Positions 61,245-64,000 of a stretch of DNA of 64,000 nucleotides are shown one piece after another. The stretch covers positions 28,343,948 to 28,407,947 of the forward strand of contig NC_063154.1 of NCBI RefSeq assembly GCF_020921035.1. The letters run 5' to 3'. Source of the DNA: Rhodamnia argentea. Its lineage: Eukaryota > Streptophyta > Magnoliopsida > Myrtales > Myrtaceae. The notes under the pieces were generated by a model, which ran no database searches, was not told where the DNA came from, and was given only the letters and a program-made list of their open reading frames with translations. A program made the translations under genes and the position numbers. Within the stretch, counting starts at the first letter, position 1. Every line of letters begins with the position of its first letter.

Positions 61245-61466
61245 TTATGGAAAACAGAAGGAAAAAAAAAAACGAACCGTATGATACATTCCTTTCATCG
61301 GTGAGTCGGATTCCTTTGAATCAGGCTCATCTATGAACTTGCCGAACTTCCCGGCGCCGTCCTCTATCGGCTTCCCAGACATCGCACCGGGCAAAAAAGT
61401 TGAGAAGAGCGAGGCCAACTTGTTTCCCTTCTTCTCTTGCTGAGGCCAGATTAAACAGCCTTTCAT
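61245..61466 (-). other. Open frame overlapping the ATL stop codon, status unclear
   Basis: A 73-codon frame starts with an ATG that overlaps the ATL stop (ATGA, 61463-61466). It reads [20 protein letters not shown] ... SGKPIEDGAGKFGKFIDEP. It is richer in G/C than its surroundings, and a possible donor follows HT|GTTC near 61280. This may simply be the 3'UTR of the ATL gene or the first exon of a small unrelated gene. I recognise no family. Confidence 0.25.
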
Positions 61467-62683
61467 AGAGGAAGAACCGAGCTCCTGCTTCCGCTGTACT
61501 TCGAGAACAAGAACCTCCCGCTCGACGAAAGCGACCTTGTTATCGAGCTGGATCCACTCACTAGTGATCTGCCGATCGACGAACTCGAACTGCCCAACAA
61601 TCTCATCGGTAGCTTATCTTGACTAGCATTCCTCTTTGGGACGATAGCTCCGGCGATTCGCTGATTTTCCCCGGCTGATTCAGGATCGGACTTCCTCAAG
61701 GATCCTGATTCTCCTCGAAGAGCATTTGCGACCGCAAGACTGATCTTCAGAGCTGACAGAGAGTCTAGCGAAACGGATCTCCTCATCGGTTGCACCTCGT
61801 TGGAGTCCTCGATTCTCTTCCTTCCATCCTCCAAATCCAATTCAGCATCTGCCTCGCTCTCTCCCCTCGGTTCTGCAACTCTCTCCTCTTCCCTCCCCAA
61901 ACCATCATCGATCTCCAGAATTCCCATCTCCCCTGCAGAATCGGAACTCTCCGCATTCGGCTGCTCCGGCGGCAGAGCCTCTGCGACGTTAGTGACAATC
62001 GGCGCGCGGCACATGGGGCAGTTGGTGTGAGATCGAAGCCAAGTATCAATACACGGCACATGGAAAGCGTGGCTGCACTTCGGCAACAACCTGAGAGTCT
62101 CATCTTCTTCGAACTCGCTCAAGCAAACAGAGCACTCTGTCCCGTCGATCAGTCCCTCGCCCTTCTTGTACTTACACACCGTGATCGAGCTTATGACCGA
62201 CGGCTGAAGGCCGACGGTGCGGATGTACCAGATCGGGTGGTCAAGGACCGGCCCTAGATCATGATCAAGAAACTCATCATGGATGACACTCGTCTCCGGC
62301 TCCTGCAGTCCCCTGCCTCTCCGCCGGGACGACCGATTCACATAATACCTCACGTACAGCCCGTAGAACACAACTAGGACGAAAAACGCGGCGAGGACGG
62401 CGAATAGGATGACAAGATACGGCGAGAAATGGTGGGATTTCCTCACATGTTCTTCCAAGGAGGATTCATGCTGCGGCGGCGGCGGCAGCGGCAGCGGAGG
62501 AGGGAAGAGCGGGATCACGGAAGAGCGGCAGACTCTAGGACAAACGGCTAAGCAGGGTGTTATGCAGAACCCTGAGTCGTTCAGCAGAGGGTCGCAGGAG
62601 GTTTGGCAGATCGCGGAGACGGTCACGTTGATCGGGTCCGAGTACAGCAAGCGCCGGAGATGGTGCAACGCGCCCATCATCAC
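61463..62683 (-). CDS. ATL-type RING-H2 E3 ubiquitin ligase (ATL51/52/54-like)
   Basis: Intronless 406-codon gene, as usual for the ATL family. A Cys-rich N-terminus (residues 26-52) and a proline run (60-70) precede a transmembrane helix (about 88-112). A basic stretch follows (RSSRRRGRG, 118-125). The GLD-like motif reads [10 protein letters not shown] (158-167), and the canonical RING-H2 finger spans 184-225: Cys184, Cys187, Cys203, His205, His208, Cys211, Cys222, Cys225, with the Pro-Trp features of ATLs ([15 protein letters not shown]). The C-terminal tail is acidic (249-295), then Ser/Arg-rich. ATLs are membrane-anchored ligases that receive ubiquitin from E2 enzymes and commonly act in defence or stress signalling; relatives of this subgroup are linked to secondary-wall and stress contexts. 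The ATG at 62683 is followed by two more Met codons, so the exact start could be one of three. The 5' region (62690-62790) is CT-rich on the coding strand. Confidence 0.95.
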   Translation of the reverse strand: MMMGALHHLRRLLYSDPINVTVSAICQTSCDPLLNDSGFCITPCLAVCPRVCRSSVIPLFPPPLPLPPPPQHESSLEEHVRKSHHFSPYLVILFAVLAAFFVLVVFYGLYVRYYVNRSSRRRGRGLQEPETSVIHDEFLDHDLGPVLDHPIWYIRTVGLQPSVISSITVCKYKKGEGLIDGTECSVCLSEFEEDETLRLLPKCSHAFHVPCIDTWLRSHTNCPMCRAPIVTNVAEALPPEQPNAESSDSAGEMGILEIDDGLGREEERVAEPRGESEADAELDLEDGRKRIEDSNEVQPMRRSVSLDSLSALKISLAVANALRGESGSLRKSDPESAGENQRIAGAIVPKRNASQDKLPMRLLGSSSSSIGRSLVSGSSSITRSLSSSGRFLFSKYSGSRSSVLPL

Positions 62684-64000
62684 GGAGGAAGGAGGGAAGG
62701 GCTATGGAGGGTTCATGCAGGGGGTCTGAAGAGAGAGAAAGGGCATGAACTCGAGAGAGCAAGAGAGAGAGGGTTTGGATTAGGTTGAAGCTTGAAGTGG
62801 TCCTGGTTTGATGAAGGAGGAGGAGACTGGGAAGGAGATGGGCAGCCCAACCACCACGGAAGGAATAAAGGATGCGTTTTGCTAAAGCTTTGAACGTTGA
62901 ACATGAAGATGGACATGAAGTGGAGGAGAACGATAACAAAGTCTTCTTTACTCAGCCCCTCGGTGTTGACTTGGTGGTGGTGTGATTTTTTGGGGACAAT
63001 GGCGGCTGACGGAAGAATAGGGGAATTAGCCCGGCTGGGATTAGTCCCTTTCCCTTTTCTAAATCGCCGAACTCGGCGGCCCGGTCGCGAAGGCGCCGTA
63101 CCGTGTTTCCGTGGGATCACGAGTTCGAAACACGACGAGCTATTGAATCGGACCCCTTGTGGGAAGATCCACTCTCTTCGTCGGCGGGACGTCGGTGGCA
63201 CTGCGGTCACAAGCCCATCCTTATCGAGATATCGTCTTCGGAAATCCCTCTAGAATCTAGACTTTGCGAAACCAAGGGTGAGGCCACATTTGAATTGTAA
63301 ACTACATGCTAGCGACTATATGGTAAATAACTTTAAGTAATCTTGGAGAAATAATAATTCCATAAAATATCCCTTGGCGAGGGCAAGTTCAAGTGGAATC
63401 GCTCATGCATTATAATACATTAGCTTCGCTTTATTATTATTATTTCAGATAATATCAATTAATTCGAAACACCTCGATAATACTAGATCGAATAATCGCT
63501 ATATGTAATACAGCAAAAGGCCACATATTTTTACATGAAAGAAACTCAATAAACATCTCGTACTTCGGGCACTCCGAACTTTGCTTTGTCTAATTTTTCA
63601 CTCGACACCGGAAAAAGAGAAGTGTAAGATAGTTTTATGAAATGCCTGAACAATTAAATTGATTTCAAACTTAGAATGTAAGTTATTCATTTAATAATTT
63701 CGAAGAGTTTAGCAGCAATTTTTAGATGCGGGAACAGATTTGAAATTGTAGTGAAAATTTACACTTTTTTTTAGATATAAAAAGTTTGGGATAGAATCGA
63801 TGTTTCAGTTGAAATCGAGGATTGTTTTGTTACGGAATTAAGTCACGAAAAAGACATGTACAGTCAAGTTTTTTTTTTTTGGTACGACAGGTGTCTACAT
63901 TTTGTACTTAAGTGGGACACTTGCCACACTTTTTTCATGAAAATAAGAAAACGAAGAGTAATAAATGACAGAGTTCTTTCGGGTGACCGGATGTGCACGA
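62684..64000. other. Upstream region of the ATL gene, no further gene seen
   Basis: 62690-63260 is relatively GC-rich and holds overlapping open frames on both strands. None has a recognised domain, and the stretch is best read as promoter and 5'UTR. 63300-64000 is AT-rich without features. Confidence 0.55.

Noticed and set aside
63060-63150. Possible tRNA or SINE B-box (gttcgaaac) upstream of the ATL gene
   Set aside because: No matching A-box, no cloverleaf and no poly-A or TSD could be found around it.

Overview
The window is nuclear DNA from a flowering plant, almost certainly a eudicot. It has multi-exon serine carboxypeptidase-like (SCPL) genes with GT-AG introns, BAHD acyltransferase and ATL RING-H2 families, FAR1/FRS and plant-mobile-domain sequences, and many plant transposons. 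The species cannot be named from the sequence. Gene density is low: two complete SCPL genes and one complete ATL gene are the only coding units I consider intact. Most of the rest is transposon or pseudogene.

Layout. 1-3.2 kb: LTR-type remnants and a dispersed repeat. 3.9-5.0 kb: a broken BAHD acyltransferase. 7.3-10.3 kb: a second copy of the dispersed repeat, split by a 2.3-kb solo LTR with a perfect target-site duplication (TSD). 11.7-23.8 kb: two successive [BAHD fragment + SCPL] units on the minus strand. The first SCPL is dead and the second is intact, with 14 exons and 492 codons. 22.2 kb: a 286-bp TRIM retrotransposon. 23.8-36.1 kb: MULE-1, a 12.3-kb Mutator-like element with 9-bp TSD, carrying a dead MuDR-type transposase and a dead plant mobile domain, and itself invaded by a 3.1-kb solo LTR. 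37.7-49.5 kb: MULE-2, an 11.75-kb Mutator-like element with 9-bp TSD and about 1-kb terminal inverted repeats. 51.9-59.9 kb: a segmental duplicate of 16.0-23.8 plus 36.08-36.2 kb, carrying a third BAHD fragment and a second intact SCPL gene. 61.5-62.7 kb: an intact ATL-type RING-H2 ubiquitin ligase gene.

The most notable object is MULE-2. Both terminal repeats contain the 5' end and first coding exon of a DWNN-domain (RBBP6/PQT3-type) gene, pointing inward. On the left this leads to a FAR1/FRS-type transposase pseudogene (+). On the right it leads to a DWNN exon followed by an exon of unknown type and a viroplasmin-like plus coiled-coil gene (-). A 2.2-kb array of about 186-bp tandem repeats lies between them. 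The convergent two-gene layout resembles MuDR (mudrA/mudrB), but here the TIRs appear to be built from a captured host-gene promoter and exon.

Relative history can be read directly. The segmental duplication came before MULE-1, because the second copy (59.8 kb) keeps the unoccupied target site. MULE-1 came before the solo LTR nested in its transposase. The SCPL genes encode predicted secreted or vacuolar alpha/beta-hydrolases. The three-fold expansion beside BAHD fragments suggests a locus of recurrent tandem duplication and decay.
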